A stretch of DNA of 47,102 bases from JAHECQ01 sp047638695 (GCA_047638695.1 JBLINY010000028.1:1-47102), one strand, 5' to 3'. Numbered from the stretch's first letter, positions 7,991 through 16,378 are shown. The notes: generated from the letters alone by a model not told the origin. Numbers and translations are program-made.

Positions 7991-8730
7991 AAGATAGGGG
8001 TCCGCTTCTCGCGGAAGGCGCGGGCGCCCGCTGCTTGGTCTTCGGTGCGGCGGATAGCCAGCAGGTCGCGGCGGGCGATGGCTTGAAGCTCTGAGGGACC
8101 GCGCGGGGTCACGGTGTCTCGGACGAATCGCTTGCACATCGCAACGACCATGGGTGAACTGTCACGTAGGACGGTGGCGTACTCCATCGCAGCGGCGACA
8201 TGCTCACCGACAGGGACAACCTTGTTCACCATGCCGACCTCGTAGGCACGCTGGGCGTCGTAGTGCACCCCGGTGAGCATGAACTCCATGGCGATCTTGT
8301 GGGGCAGGCGGGCCGCCGCGCCGGCTACGAGGCCACCACAGAAACCCATCTGAGCCTCGGGATAGAAGAAGTCGGCGTTGTCGGCTGCCACTGCGAGGTC
8401 GCAGTGTTGGACAAGGATGTAGGCGCCACCCACGCAATAGCCGGCAACCGCAGCGATGATCGGCTTATCCATGTCCCGTCCGACGTTTGGAATGCCCTCC
8501 CACAGATCGGGATCGACGGGCGGGGCGGTGAGGTCAGCTCCTACGGAGAACGATCGGTCGCCCGAACTGGTGAGAACAGCGACCCTGTCGTCGGAGTCTT
8601 CGAGACGGTCGAAGGCATCACGAAGTTCGCGAACGACCTGTTCGCTCAGAGCGTTGAGTTTCTCCGGGCGGTTGATCGTGATGGTGGCAATATTGTCGGT
8701 TGACTCGTAAAGAACGACGTTGTCACTCAT
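7978..8730 (-). CDS. enoyl-CoA hydratase/isomerase family protein
   Basis: A 250-residue crotonase-fold enzyme acting on CoA thioesters. Visible motifs are NRPEKLNALS near residue 20, SFSVGADL (first oxyanion-hole segment) and KPIIAAVAGYCVGGAYILVQHCDLAVAA (second oxyanion hole and trimer helix) split across residues 89-117. The usual Glu pair of mitochondrial enoyl-CoA hydratase is not clear: the second catalytic position falls in YPEAQMGFCGGLVAG. It may therefore be a hydratase, isomerase or another crotonase. AGGAG lies 7 bases before the ATG at 8730. It is convergent with the SnoaL-like gene and follows the TSUP gene on the same strand after about 130 bp. Confidence 0.87.
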   Translation of the reverse strand: MSDNVVLYESTDNIATITINRPEKLNALSEQVVRELRDAFDRLEDSDDRVAVLTSSGDRSFSVGADLTAPPVDPDLWEGIPNVGRDMDKPIIAAVAGYCVGGAYILVQHCDLAVAADNADFFYPEAQMGFCGGLVAGAAARLPHKIAMEFMLTGVHYDAQRAYEVGMVNKVVPVGEHVAAAMEYATVLRDSSPMVVAMCKRFVRDTVTPRGPSELQAIARRDLLAIRRTEDQAAGARAFREKRTPILKGR

Positions 8731-8859
8731 AGGTGTTCTCCTGGCTTGATGTCGACGTAACGTGGCGTCGGGTCGGCCGTGAGGCCATCCATGCCGGTCC
8801 TTGCCAATCGTCTTGTTCGCAGACCTTTGGTGGAGAATGAGGTGAGAGACCGATAGGGG

Positions 8860-9708
8860 TTAGAGCAACAGGGCGTTCGCAGCGGTGTAGGCGGCGACGA
8901 GGCCGAGCATGATCGCGAACGAGCGGGTCAGCCGGTCGGCTTCGATGCGGTCCGATACTTGCGACCCGACAAGCACGCCGAGCGTCACCGTGCCGAGGAA
9001 TGGTGCGACGAGAGCCCAATCGACTGTGACATCGCCGGCTCGGAACGAAAGAGCGACCGCCGCGTTTATGGCGATAACCACGAGCGATGTGCCGACTGCC
9101 TCTTTCGTCCGAAAGCCGAGAAGCAGCATGAGGGCTGGCACGACGGCGAATCCGCCGCCGACGCCGAAAAGGCCGGTCAGCACGCCAACAGCGGTGGCGG
9201 CGGCACCCAGCTTTGCGATGGCCGGCCCCGTGAGGAGCCGCTGAGTCCTTGGCTTGTCGGTGATAAGTATCGAGCTGTCGGCTGACCCTTCAGTAGTCGT
9301 CATTCGCGACACGAACTCAGTGTCCGATGTGTCTCCGGCGCCTGGCGATTGGACGCTGCGGTACATCCGAACGGCGACGAACACGATGAGAGCCGAGAAC
9401 GACAGTAGAAGCAGCCGCTCAGGTAATGATTGGTTCAGCTGTGTGCCGATTGCCGAGCCGGCGATGCCGGCCGCGCCAAAGGCCAGACCGGCGCCCAGTC
9501 GGACGTTGCCGTTTCGGTAGTGCCTGACGACGCCAATAGCGGCAGCGATCCCGACGACGATCAAGGATGCTGTGGTTGCGGCTTGGGTATCGAGACCGGC
9601 GACGAACACCAGAATCGGCACTGCCAAGGTTGACCCACCTCCGCCGAGAGCGCCCAGCGCCAGGCCAACGAGGAGGCCTAGTGAAATTGCGAGCAACGAA
9701 GCGGTCAT
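8860..9708 (-). CDS. TSUP (TauE/SafE) family membrane transporter
   Basis: A 282-residue membrane protein with about 8 hydrophobic segments. It has the two half-repeats of the sulfite exporter TauE/SafE (TSUP) family: GLLVGLALGALGGGGSTLAVP near the N-terminus and GVLTGLFGVGGGFAVVPAL in the middle. Family members move organosulfur compounds, sulfite or other anions; the substrate here is not determinable. I chose the ATG at 9708 rather than 9765 because GAGGAG lies just upstream and the family N-terminus begins there. A good sigma70-type promoter lies immediately upstream. Confidence 0.87.
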   Translation of the reverse strand: MTASLLAISLGLLVGLALGALGGGGSTLAVPILVFVAGLDTQAATTASLIVVGIAAAIGVVRHYRNGNVRLGAGLAFGAAGIAGSAIGTQLNQSLPERLLLLSFSALIVFVAVRMYRSVQSPGAGDTSDTEFVSRMTTTEGSADSSILITDKPRTQRLLTGPAIAKLGAAATAVGVLTGLFGVGGGFAVVPALMLLLGFRTKEAVGTSLVVIAINAAVALSFRAGDVTVDWALVAPFLGTVTLGVLVGSQVSDRIEADRLTRSFAIMLGLVAAYTAANALLL

Positions 9709-9736
9709 GGTCTCCTCAAGATGTCCGTACATTAGG

Positions 9737-9765
9737 ACTATAAGGAAATCTGTAGCAACTGGCAA
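9737..9765 (-). promoter_or_regulatory. sigma70-type promoter for the TSUP gene
   Basis: On the minus strand TTGCCA (9760-9765), a 17-base spacer and TATAGT (9737-9742) form the best classical promoter in the window. It lies about 28 bases before the ATG at 9708 and leaves a short leader with a Shine-Dalgarno, unlike the leaderless genes around it. Confidence 0.65.
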
Positions 9766-9817
9766 GGCTTCGCCGCTCGTCGATGCGCGGCCGGGGCGAC
9801 GATGCTAGACCTGGGTC

Positions 9818-10189
9818 ATGAACGCCGAGCAGGTCGTCAACGATTTCATGTCCGCTATCTGTCGCAAGGCACAGGACGAGGCCATGGCCTTGGTGGCCGA
9901 GGATTGCTACTACGACAATGTCCCCATCGGCGACATGACCGGCCACACCGCGATGCTCGAGTTTCTCGGCCCGATGTTCAACAGCAAGGGGCCGGTTGAG
10001 TTCGAGATTGTTCGCCAAACGGCCACCGGCAATACCGTCATGAACGAACGAATCGACAAGTTTGTGATGAAAGGCAAAGAGGTCTCGATACCTGTCGCCG
10101 GTGTCTTTGAAGTGAACGACGACGGCAAGATCAGCTTCTGGCGTGACTACTTCGACAACGGGATGTTCATGTCGGCGCTTCGCGACTGA
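9818..10189 (+). CDS. limonene-1,2-epoxide hydrolase-like NTF2-fold protein
   Basis: A 123-residue NTF2-like protein close to the limonene-1,2-epoxide hydrolase group. The segment MNERIDKFVMKGKEVSIPVA and the ending VNDDGKISFWRDYFD match that group, in which Asp/Arg/Asp side chains activate water for one-step epoxide opening. Candidate residues are D in RIDKF, R in FWRDYFD and the following D. The ATG at 9818 has only a TAGACC six bases upstream and no Shine-Dalgarno. It stands alone between the minus-strand TSUP and VOC genes. The true substrate is unknown. Confidence 0.8.
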   Translation: MNAEQVVNDFMSAICRKAQDEAMALVAEDCYYDNVPIGDMTGHTAMLEFLGPMFNSKGPVEFEIVRQTATGNTVMNERIDKFVMKGKEVSIPVAGVFEVNDDGKISFWRDYFDNGMFMSALRD

Positions 10190-10192
10190 TCT

Positions 10193-10208
10193 GCCCCGAG
10201 GGGCCTTC
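10193..10208 (+). terminator. weak terminator hairpin after the epoxide hydrolase-like gene
   Basis: GCCC-CGAG-GGGC followed by CTTC directly after the stop at 10189. The stem is short and the T-run poor, so this is a tentative call. Confidence 0.35.
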
Positions 10209-10241
10209 TCCTGGTTACGGACAAATCTCTCGCCAGGTGAC

Positions 10242-10644
10242 TCAGCCCCCGGAGGCTTCTGTCTCGGCTCGGTACGGCTTGGTGATGATCTCGAGCAGGT
10301 GCCCATCGGGGTCGTTCCAATAGACCTCTTTGCCGCCATCGTGGTGGTTGATCTCGCCAAGGGTTCTTTTGGATGGATCAGCCCAGTGGTCGATTTCGCT
10401 GGCGCGAATGCGGCCGTAGATCGCATCGAACTCGGCTTCGGTCACGAGGAAGGCGAGATGCTGTGGTGTCAGCTCGCCCCCGTGCCAGTCGGCGTAGTCG
10501 AGCGATGCGTCGTTGTTTATGTCGACGATGAGAAACTGGCCCGCGAAAATCGCGTGGCGAGTTGAGTCCCAGAATCTCGACGAGGTGAGCCGCACCGACT
10601 CGCTTGTCTGCACACCAGACGATGAGATGATTCAGATCAGGCAC
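10242..10644 (-). CDS. VOC (glyoxalase/bleomycin-resistance) protein, frameshifted
   Basis: A VOC-superfamily protein of about 133 residues read in two frames. The N-terminus from the GTG at 10644 (MPDLNHLIVWCADKRVGAAH, then LVEILGL) is in one frame. The rest (FAGQFLIVDINNDASLDYAD, TPQHLAFLV, GEINHHDGG, DPDGHLLEIITKPY) is in another. They join cleanly if one A is removed from the A4 run at 10546-10549 on the plus strand, giving SPRDFAGQF. The paired beta-alpha-beta3 modules and the metal positions H in LNH, H in PQH and E in LLEI are visible. Function within the family (dioxygenase, resistance, isomerase) is unknown. The break looks like a sequencing indel. Confidence 0.75.
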
Positions 10645-10689
10645 ACTGTCAGTTTAATTGGTGGCCGATGATCGAGAGTTCAGAACGCC

Positions 10690-10980
10690 TCAGTCGCGCA
10701 CAACCTCGACGCCTCTCCAGAACGCGACTCGATCTGTCACCAGTCGACGGGCCAGCGGCCACGGTCGCTCATAGGAGAAGGCGGCATCGGTCGCCGTCTC
10801 TGTATCACCGGCAACATGCCAGTAGCGGGCCTTCCCTTTCCAAAAGCAGCGGCTCGTGGTTGTGCTCTCGACGAGTGCGTCATCTGACACGCTGCTAAGC
10901 GGAAAGTACGTCATGCCCTCAACGACGCGGACATCTTGGCTGTCGGCAATAACCACACCATCAAACACTGCTCGTGCCAT
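10690..10980 (-). CDS. DUF427 family protein
   Basis: A 96-residue protein with the DUF427 core: a beta-rich start (MARAVFDGVVIADS), VVEGMTYFP, then STTTSRCFWKGKARYW and AFSYERPWP. DUF427 proteins are small, common in actinobacteria and cyanobacteria, and have no established biochemical role. I use the ATG at 10980, where family similarity starts; the frame is open to 11121 but the extra 47 residues look random. It follows the DUF1272 gene on the same strand by about 160 bp. Confidence 0.85.
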   Translation of the reverse strand: MARAVFDGVVIADSQDVRVVEGMTYFPLSSVSDDALVESTTTSRCFWKGKARYWHVAGDTETATDAAFSYERPWPLARRLVTDRVAFWRGVEVVRD

Positions 10981-11141
10981 ATACATGTGAACCCGGCATG
11001 TCCCCTCAACCTTCCGCCGGTTGGCTGTTTGGTCAAACAGACAGCGAAGACCAAGAGGTGAAAAGAGGATCGGCTCAGTGCGCGATGGCGATCCCACACA
11101 CCTGAGCGATTGCCAGCTCATAGGCGTCTCAACCGACGGTA

Positions 11142-11414
11142 TTAGCGGCCGCCCGACGTGGATAGAGCCGGGTTGTGAACCGGACAGTTGTTGGGATCGA
11201 AGACCCGGACCGTTGATGCGGGGTACTTGACAAGGCGTTCAGGAGGTCGAATCGGCCGCACAACGAGGTTCCCCCCACAGTTCTTGCAGATCCCTTGCCT
11301 TTCGTCCGCGCAAGTTGCGCAGTACGTGCACTCGAACGTGCACACCCGTGCGTCAGGCGACTCTGGCGGTAGGTCCTTGTCGCAACATTCACAGCTTGGC
11401 TTCAGGTCCATCAT
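11142..11414 (-). CDS. DUF1272 zinc-ribbon-like protein
   Basis: A 90-residue cysteine-rich protein matching DUF1272: LKPSCECCDKDLPP, CTFECTYCATCAD and CKNCGGNLVVRPIRPP. The four CxxC-like pairs suggest one or two zinc sites. The role is unknown; the family is widespread in bacteria as a stand-alone protein. Two ATGs are adjacent (11414 and 11411); GAGAAG lies upstream and could serve either. The C-terminal tail PNNCPVHNP is also conserved-looking. Confidence 0.85.
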   Translation of the reverse strand: MMDLKPSCECCDKDLPPESPDARVCTFECTYCATCADERQGICKNCGGNLVVRPIRPPERLVKYPASTVRVFDPNNCPVHNPALSTSGGR

Positions 11415-12003
11415 GGGTGCTTCTCATTTCTCTGTGGCCGAGGTTGGACCCTCACCATGAACGACACGCTGCTAGGCGACAAGGACACAAACCGGTCGTT
11501 TTGGGACATCACTGCTCGCATTTCGCGCTGCATGCAGCGGAGTGCCTGGCGTGTTCGTGTCAGTCTGATGACATACGGCCAGGATCCTCGTGGCGCTCCG
11601 ACTTTGCAGCAGCGGGGCTTCAGATCGTTAGTGAGGAGAAGTGCACTCATTTCGTTTCTGAGTTCGTGCTCAGCCGGGCGACGCAAACCTGATATCAGAG
11701 CGCTCGTCCACGCCGACTGCCGCGGTGCCGAGCAACGAAGATTGCGAGCGCCGTTCACAACGCCAGCGCTGCGCTCCGTACCGCTCTTAGCGTCGGTTAT
11801 CGCCCTGGGTTTTGGGCGGGCCGGTGGTGTCGATATGAGCGGGCCGAAACGGCTCAGCAGCCATCAAGGCCAGGCCGCTTTGGTCCTCGGCGAAGATGGC
11901 AGCGAGTTTCACCGGCGAACAACGGATTTGAGTCGACCTGTTTCGAAGCGCCGACAACCAGCTCGATCTGATCACACTGAGCGACTGGCACCTGGAATGT
12001 CGG
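11415..12003. other. 589-bp stretch without a supported gene
   Basis: Open frames exist on both strands, but their products are arginine- and serine-rich without recognisable motifs or ribosome sites. It may hold decayed DNA at the edge of the accessory stretch that carries the toxin-antitoxin pair. Confidence 0.5.
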
Positions 12004-12327
12004 TCACGAGTGCGACAGGTCGATACCGAGCCATTCCGCGGCTTCTTGGGCACCCATTCGTTCCTTGCCACTGAAACGTTCGCTTACCTGTCGCAGTAGC
12101 GGCGGAAGATCAAGTTGGCCGCTTTTCCAAAGCGGCGAGAGCACCCACAAGATGTGGTCCTGAATCTCCACATCATCTGCCTCTGCCAGCGCCTTGCAGA
12201 GGAGACCGAGCGAATCCACATCCCCTGCAGTAGCGAGCAATGTCGCGGCAGCATCCACAACCGCAGTGTTTCTCCAGCCGAAGAGAAGCTGAGCGGCTTC
12301 TGCCCGAAGCTTGGGAATGGACTCCAT
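12004..12327 (-). CDS. hypothetical helical (HEAT-like) protein
   Basis: I do not recognise this gene. From the ATG at 12327 it encodes 107 residues that look like three or four amphipathic helix pairs (LRAEAAQLLFGWRNTAVVDA, LLCKALAEADDVEIQDHILW), as in HEAT or TPR-like repeat proteins. The frame extends to 12393, but the added N-terminus is not helix-like. The composition is that of a real protein: acidic, alanine/leucine-rich and ending in WLGIDLSHS. It lies downstream of the toxin-antitoxin pair on the same strand, after about 215 bp. Confidence 0.55.
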   Translation of the reverse strand: MESIPKLRAEAAQLLFGWRNTAVVDAAATLLATAGDVDSLGLLCKALAEADDVEIQDHILWVLSPLWKSGQLDLPPLLRQVSERFSGKERMGAQEAAEWLGIDLSHS

Positions 12328-12543
12328 AGACGATTGTGTCACTTTGTTGGGACGCGTACCGGCACATTCCGATCGAAGCAAGCAGAGCAACATCGGTGGT
12401 CGGTAATTTGCGTGCCAATGGACCAGTTCGCCTACGTAATCCGACGATCGAAATGCCGGCTAACGAGCGGTCGTCGATGGATCGGGCGAAGTCGATACTG
12501 AGCACGTTGACCGGCCGCCTCGTCATGGAGGCGCAGCCTCTTG

Positions 12544-12867
12544 TCAGTAAATGATGTCGAGTGAGAACCGAAGAGCCGCGTCGAGTTGGGCACGAGTCAC
12601 GTCGTCGAGGTGTCCAACTGGTTCGTCGTCCAAGTCTTCGACCGGGATGGTGATCACGTTGTCGCAGCTGATGACGCACGCTTCGGGAAGCCCTTGTTCC
12701 GGACCGAGCTCGACCTCGGAAGGAATGCCTCGAATGGTCCGTGTGATCGGGGCACACGTCACCGAGGTCAGAACTTCAATCGCAGCGTCTCTTGTCAGTA
12801 CGCACACCGGTCTGCGACCTGCGGGCGGTCCGAGGTCTACCCAGAAAATGTCGTTGCGAGCTACCAC
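12544..12867 (-). CDS. mazF: MazF/PemK-type endoribonuclease toxin
   Basis: A 107-residue PemK/MazF-family toxin, expected to cleave mRNA at short motifs when freed from its antitoxin. The N-terminus DIFWVDLGPPAGRRPVCVLT matches the family's 'GdIwwvdlgP..GseqaGxRPvvVl' motif, with the catalytic-region arginine in RRPV. SVTCAPITRTIRGIPSEVEL and ACVISCDNVITIP follow, as in family members. The GTG start at 12867 lies inside the end of the antitoxin gene (7-base overlap), showing translational coupling. Length is normal and the reading frame intact, so the toxin is likely functional. Confidence 0.9.
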   Translation of the reverse strand: MVARNDIFWVDLGPPAGRRPVCVLTRDAAIEVLTSVTCAPITRTIRGIPSEVELGPEQGLPEACVISCDNVITIPVEDLDDEPVGHLDDVTRAQLDAALRFSLDIIY

Positions 12868-13112
12868 TGCGGGGCTGTTCGAGCCGCGATGCGTCTTGCC
12901 GACTTGGCGAGCGCAGGATCAGCTGGCTGACGTCGATAGGCCGCCTGGAGTTGCCGGTCCTTTGCTGCGAGGTCCTCGGCTTCGAGGATTGCTTGGGCGC
13001 CTCTTCGCATGAGTTCAGAGCGGTTTGTGCCGAGATCTGCTGCGAGGATGTCGAGGCGTTCGACAAGGTCATCGTCGAGTTGCACAAGTACTTCACGTCG
13101 AGTCATGACCAT
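12861..13112 (-). CDS. ribbon-helix-helix antitoxin of the MazF toxin
   Basis: An 83-residue CopG/MazE-like antitoxin. The N-terminal TRREVLVQLDDDLVERLDIL is a ribbon-helix-helix DNA-binding segment (strand, helix), followed by LGTNRSELMRRGAQAILEAE, the second helix of the fold. The C-terminal, alanine-rich tail from residue 50 would wrap the toxin. Start ATG at 13112 (MVMTRRE) or ATG 13106; both lie within a 10-bp inverted repeat that is a likely autoregulatory operator. It overlaps the toxin gene by 7 bases. Confidence 0.87.
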   Translation of the reverse strand: MVMTRREVLVQLDDDLVERLDILAADLGTNRSELMRRGAQAILEAEDLAAKDRQLQAAYRRQPADPALAKSARRIAARTAPQW

Positions 13113-13130
13113 ATGGTAGTCCATATGGTC
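13107..13130. promoter_or_regulatory. operator-like inverted repeat over the antitoxin start
   Basis: GACCATATGG-TAGT-CCATATGGTC is a perfect 10-bp inverted repeat with a 4-base spacer, and each arm itself contains the palindrome CCATATGG. It spans the antitoxin start codon region. Ribbon-helix-helix antitoxins bind such paired palindromes and repress their own operon, so this is the expected toxin-antitoxin operator. Confidence 0.75.
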
Positions 13131-13573
13131 GACGCTCATAACCGCGTGCTCGGCTGACGAGCAGACCAGCGCGGTATCGGCACTTGAGAGCGGGGAGCTG
13201 AGCCGTGGTCCGAGCCCAGCCATAATCCGGATAACCAACGCGCTCGGCCGCGCCGCACCACCGGCGAACTGTGCGGATCCCAACCGGATTCACCCACTGA
13301 ATAATCTCGGCGATTTCGCTATGCGGACAGTCATCGGAGCCGAGCAGCGCATCGGTACGAGAACCAGGGTGACCACAAACCCTCGTGGAGTGGTCAGGAA
13401 TGTCGCTGAGTCCCTTGAAAGTTTTGGGTGCCGCAGAGTGAAAAGTCGCTCGAGCGGCTGCCCCTACTTCCCAAAGACGGGGTTGTTAACAGAGTCGAAA
13501 CAGTCCGGAAATAGGGCGGAAGCAACCTGTCGAGAGACTGACCGAGTTCTTACAGCTCCTCGAAAGGCTTCAA
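13131..13573. other. 443-bp intergenic region upstream of amt
   Basis: No supported gene. A minus-strand frame (about 13130-13330) encodes EIAEIIQWVNPVGIRTVRRW, which vaguely recalls a helix-turn-helix, but it has no start, no ribosome site and ends in low-quality sequence. It may be a relic. A ribosome site (CTCGAAAGG) precedes the amt ATG. Confidence 0.4.
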
Positions 13574-14791
13574 ATGGATTCCGGTAATACCGCGTGGATT
13601 CTTACATCCGCAGCGCTCGTCCTCTTCATGGTGCCCGGCCTGGCACTGTTCTACGGAGGCATGTCGCGTTCGAAGAACATGCTCAACATGCTCATGATGA
13701 ACATGGTGTGTCTCGGCATCGTGCCCATCTTCTGGTACGTCATCGGTTACAGCCTCTCGTCGACCGGCACCGATAACGGCTGGATCGGCACCCTCGACAA
13801 CATGTTCTTGGCCGACATCAACATCACCGGCGAAGACGGCGGCGCTGGCCTGCGAGACGTATTCTTCGCTCTCACCTTTGCCTGCATCACCCCGGCTCTC
13901 ATCTCGGGCGCGGTCGCCGATCGCCTGAAGTTCTCCGCCTGGTTGGCCTTCGTGCCCATTTGGATGCTGTTGGTGTTTACACCGGCATGGGCATGGGTCT
14001 TCAAGACCGAAGGAAGTGGCTGGTTGGCGGCTCGCGGCAGCCTCGACTTCGCCGGTGGCACGGTTGTACACGTCGCTGCAGGTGCTGCCTCAATGGCATT
14101 CGTCGTGGCGCTCGGAAAGCGCAGGGGTTGGCCAACCGAGCCAATGCTTCCTCACAACCTTCCCTTCACCATGCTGGGCGCCGGCATCCTTTGGTTCGGC
14201 TGGTTTGGCTTCAACGCCGGGTCGGCCTTTGCCGCCGATGGCGTTGCCATCCAGGCCTTTGCCAACACCTTTATGGCCGCCGCAGCCGCCATGCTTTCGT
14301 GGCTTCTGGTCGAACGCATTGTCGACGGTCACGCCACCTCGCTCGGCGCAGCGTCGGGCATCGTCGCCGGCCTGGTCGGCATCACCCCCGGCGCCGGTTT
14401 CATGGGCGTCAACGGTGCTATCGGAGTCGGCCTGGCCGCCGGAGCTCTTTGTGCCCTAGCCGTGCGGATGAAGTTCAAGTTCGGTTACGACGATGCACTC
14501 GATGTCGTTGGTGTTCACCTGGTCGGTGGCCTCGTTGGCGGTCTCCTGATCGGCGTCTTCGCAAGCCCATCGGCGCTGGGTGGCGACTTCGACGGCGGTC
14601 TGATCGAAGGCGACGGTGCCGGGCTGCTGCTCGAGCAGATCTTCGCCAACGCCGTCGTCGGCGTCTTCGCTTTCGTCATGACGTTCATCATCGTCAAGGG
14701 TCTGGATGCGACCATCGGCCTGCGAGTCAGCGAAGACGACGAGCGGGTCGGTCTGGACACCACGCAGCACGCCGAAACGGCTTACAACTGA
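13574..14791 (+). CDS. amt: ammonium transporter
   Basis: A 405-residue Amt/Mep/Rh channel, importing ammonium across the cytoplasmic membrane as a trimer. Eleven hydrophobic segments are visible. Family signatures include MVPGLALFYGGMSRSKNMLN at the start, DFAGGTVVHVAAGAASMAF (first pore His), FGWFGFNAGSAFA, and DVVGVHLVGGLVGGLLIG (second pore His). The C-terminal tail ends GLRVSEDDERVGLDTTQHAE, the region where a PII protein normally docks, but no glnK/glnB gene follows. It is followed after 41 bp by the ProA-like gene. Confidence 0.95.
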   Translation: MDSGNTAWILTSAALVLFMVPGLALFYGGMSRSKNMLNMLMMNMVCLGIVPIFWYVIGYSLSSTGTDNGWIGTLDNMFLADINITGEDGGAGLRDVFFALTFACITPALISGAVADRLKFSAWLAFVPIWMLLVFTPAWAWVFKTEGSGWLAARGSLDFAGGTVVHVAAGAASMAFVVALGKRRGWPTEPMLPHNLPFTMLGAGILWFGWFGFNAGSAFAADGVAIQAFANTFMAAAAAMLSWLLVERIVDGHATSLGAASGIVAGLVGITPGAGFMGVNGAIGVGLAAGALCALAVRMKFKFGYDDALDVVGVHLVGGLVGGLLIGVFASPSALGGDFDGGLIEGDGAGLLLEQIFANAVVGVFAFVMTFIIVKGLDATIGLRVSEDDERVGLDTTQHAETAYN

Positions 14792-14820
14792 TCGATCGCC
14801 AGCTGGTCGGGCAAGTTCGG

Positions 14821-14826
14821 TAGGTT
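14821..14826 (+). promoter_or_regulatory. leaderless -10 box before the ProA-like gene
   Basis: TAGGTT lies 6 bases before the ATG at 14833, with no Shine-Dalgarno, so the gene can be transcribed separately from amt. Confidence 0.5.
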
Positions 14827-14832
14827 CCCAAC

Positions 14833-16344
14833 ATGGAATCGACCATCAGCGGCCTCGAGGGCTTGGAGCCCGACCAGCTGATCATCTTCGGCGGAAACCG
14901 GACAACCCGAGTGTCCGCCGAGCTGGCAGCAGCGTTCTCACCCGGCGACCGGTTGGTTGTCGTCAACGACACGGGAGCCTTGCTGCACATTCAGCAGAAC
15001 GAATTCACCCTGGCCCAAGCTGCGGTGCACCGAGCTCACCAGGCCTTTCTTGAACTGGGCGCCGTGGCCGATGATGCCATCACCGACTTCTACGAGAAGT
15101 TCGCAGCTCGCTTAGCTGATGATGTGACCTTTGCAACCATCGCGGCGGCAAACGCTGCCGACGTCGAGCGCGCACAGGCCAAGGGCCGCTCGACCACAAG
15201 GCTCGAGCTCACCGCAACCATGCGGGCTGACATGGTTGCCGGTCTGCATTCGTGGCGAGACACTCCGAGCGAACGCGATGCCGTCGTCGAAAAGATTGAG
15301 CACCCCGGTTGGGTCGTCGAACAACGAGTAGCCGGCTTGGGAGTCGTTGGCTTCGTCTTTGAAGGTCGCCCAAATGTGTTTGCCGATGCTTGCGGGGTTT
15401 TGCGCAGCGGCAACGCGGTCGTCTTCCGAATCGGGTCAGACGCGCTCGGGACCGCGCAGGCCATAGTCGAACACGCGCTCGACCCCGCACTCGCCGCAGC
15501 CGGGTTGCCGGCGGGAGCGGCTGGCCTGGTTGCCAGCGCCGCCCACTCGGCCGGCTGGGCCCTATTCAGCGACGCCCGGTTGGCCCTCGCCGTTGCCCGG
15601 GGCAGCGGCGAAGCGGTCGCCCAGCTCGGTGCCGTCGCCCGCCAGGCCGGAACTCCCGTGAGCTTGCACGGCACCGGGGGTGCCTGGATCGTTGCCGGGT
15701 CCTCGTGCGATGGCGACCGCCTCGAGCAAGTCGTTCGCCATTCCCTCGACCGCAAAGTCTGCAACACCCTGAACACCTGTTGCGTGTTGAAGTCAGCTGC
15801 GAGCGATCTCGTCCCTCGTGTACTGGCCGGTCTCGAAGCAGCGGCGCAGGATCGTGGCAGCAACCCGAAACTGCATGTGGTGGGCGATGCTTCCGAGGTC
15901 GTCCCGGCCGAATGGTTCGAGACGATGGTCGCAATCGATCGAGCCGACGGGGCGGTGAGCGAACCGAAGGCAACGACGTTGGACGACGACCAGTTGGGCT
16001 ACGAGTGGGAGTGGGAGAACTCCCCGGAGATCACCCTGGTGTTGGTCGACACGGTGGACGACGCGGTTGCGCTGTTCAACGCACAGTCACCCCGGTTCGC
16101 GGCGTCACTTGTGTCCGACGACGACATCGAACAGGGTCGCTTCTGGTCGACTATCGACGCCCCGTTTGTCGGCGACGGCTTTACCCGGTGGGTTGACGGC
16201 CAGTACGCACTGGATCGACCCGAGCTTGGTTTGTCCAACTGGCAGTTCGGTCGGCTCTTCGCCCGTGGCGGTGTGCTGGCCGGCGACAGTGTGTTCACGG
16301 TGCGGACCCGCGTCACCCAGAGCGATGCCGCTCTGCACCGCTGA
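14833..16344 (+). CDS. ProA-like glutamate-5-semialdehyde dehydrogenase with N-terminal extension
   Basis: A 503-residue aldehyde dehydrogenase of the gamma-glutamyl phosphate reductase type. The ProA core begins after about 80 residues: GVVGFVFEGRPNVFADA, LRSGNAVVFRIGS, VARGSGEAV, SLHGTGGAWIV and KVCNTLNTCCVL, the last containing the catalytic cysteine. ProA is normally about 417 residues and reduces glutamyl phosphate in proline synthesis. Here residues 1-80 form an extra segment (QLIIFGGNRTTRVSAELAAA, then GDRLVVVNDTGALLHI). No proB is adjacent. It may be the organism's proline enzyme or a paralogue reducing another acyl phosphate. Confidence 0.75.
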   Translation: MESTISGLEGLEPDQLIIFGGNRTTRVSAELAAAFSPGDRLVVVNDTGALLHIQQNEFTLAQAAVHRAHQAFLELGAVADDAITDFYEKFAARLADDVTFATIAAANAADVERAQAKGRSTTRLELTATMRADMVAGLHSWRDTPSERDAVVEKIEHPGWVVEQRVAGLGVVGFVFEGRPNVFADACGVLRSGNAVVFRIGSDALGTAQAIVEHALDPALAAAGLPAGAAGLVASAAHSAGWALFSDARLALAVARGSGEAVAQLGAVARQAGTPVSLHGTGGAWIVAGSSCDGDRLEQVVRHSLDRKVCNTLNTCCVLKSAASDLVPRVLAGLEAAAQDRGSNPKLHVVGDASEVVPAEWFETMVAIDRADGAVSEPKATTLDDDQLGYEWEWENSPEITLVLVDTVDDAVALFNAQSPRFAASLVSDDDIEQGRFWSTIDAPFVGDGFTRWVDGQYALDRPELGLSNWQFGRLFARGGVLAGDSVFTVRTRVTQSDAALHR

Positions 16345-16378
16345 GGTAGTTGGCGGCTGATCGGCCCGCCCGGCGGTT

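Noticed and set aside
11457..12074. 205-codon plus-strand frame in the gene-poor stretch
   Set aside because: Its composition is random-like and it has no ribosome site or motif; overlapping frames on the other strand are no better.
13093..13293. Small helix-turn-helix gene upstream of the antitoxin
   Set aside because: The frame overlaps the antitoxin operator, has no start signal and only a weak helix-turn-helix resemblance.
13960..14823. Long Arg-rich frame inside amt
   Set aside because: It is a shifted-frame shadow of the well-supported ammonium transporter.
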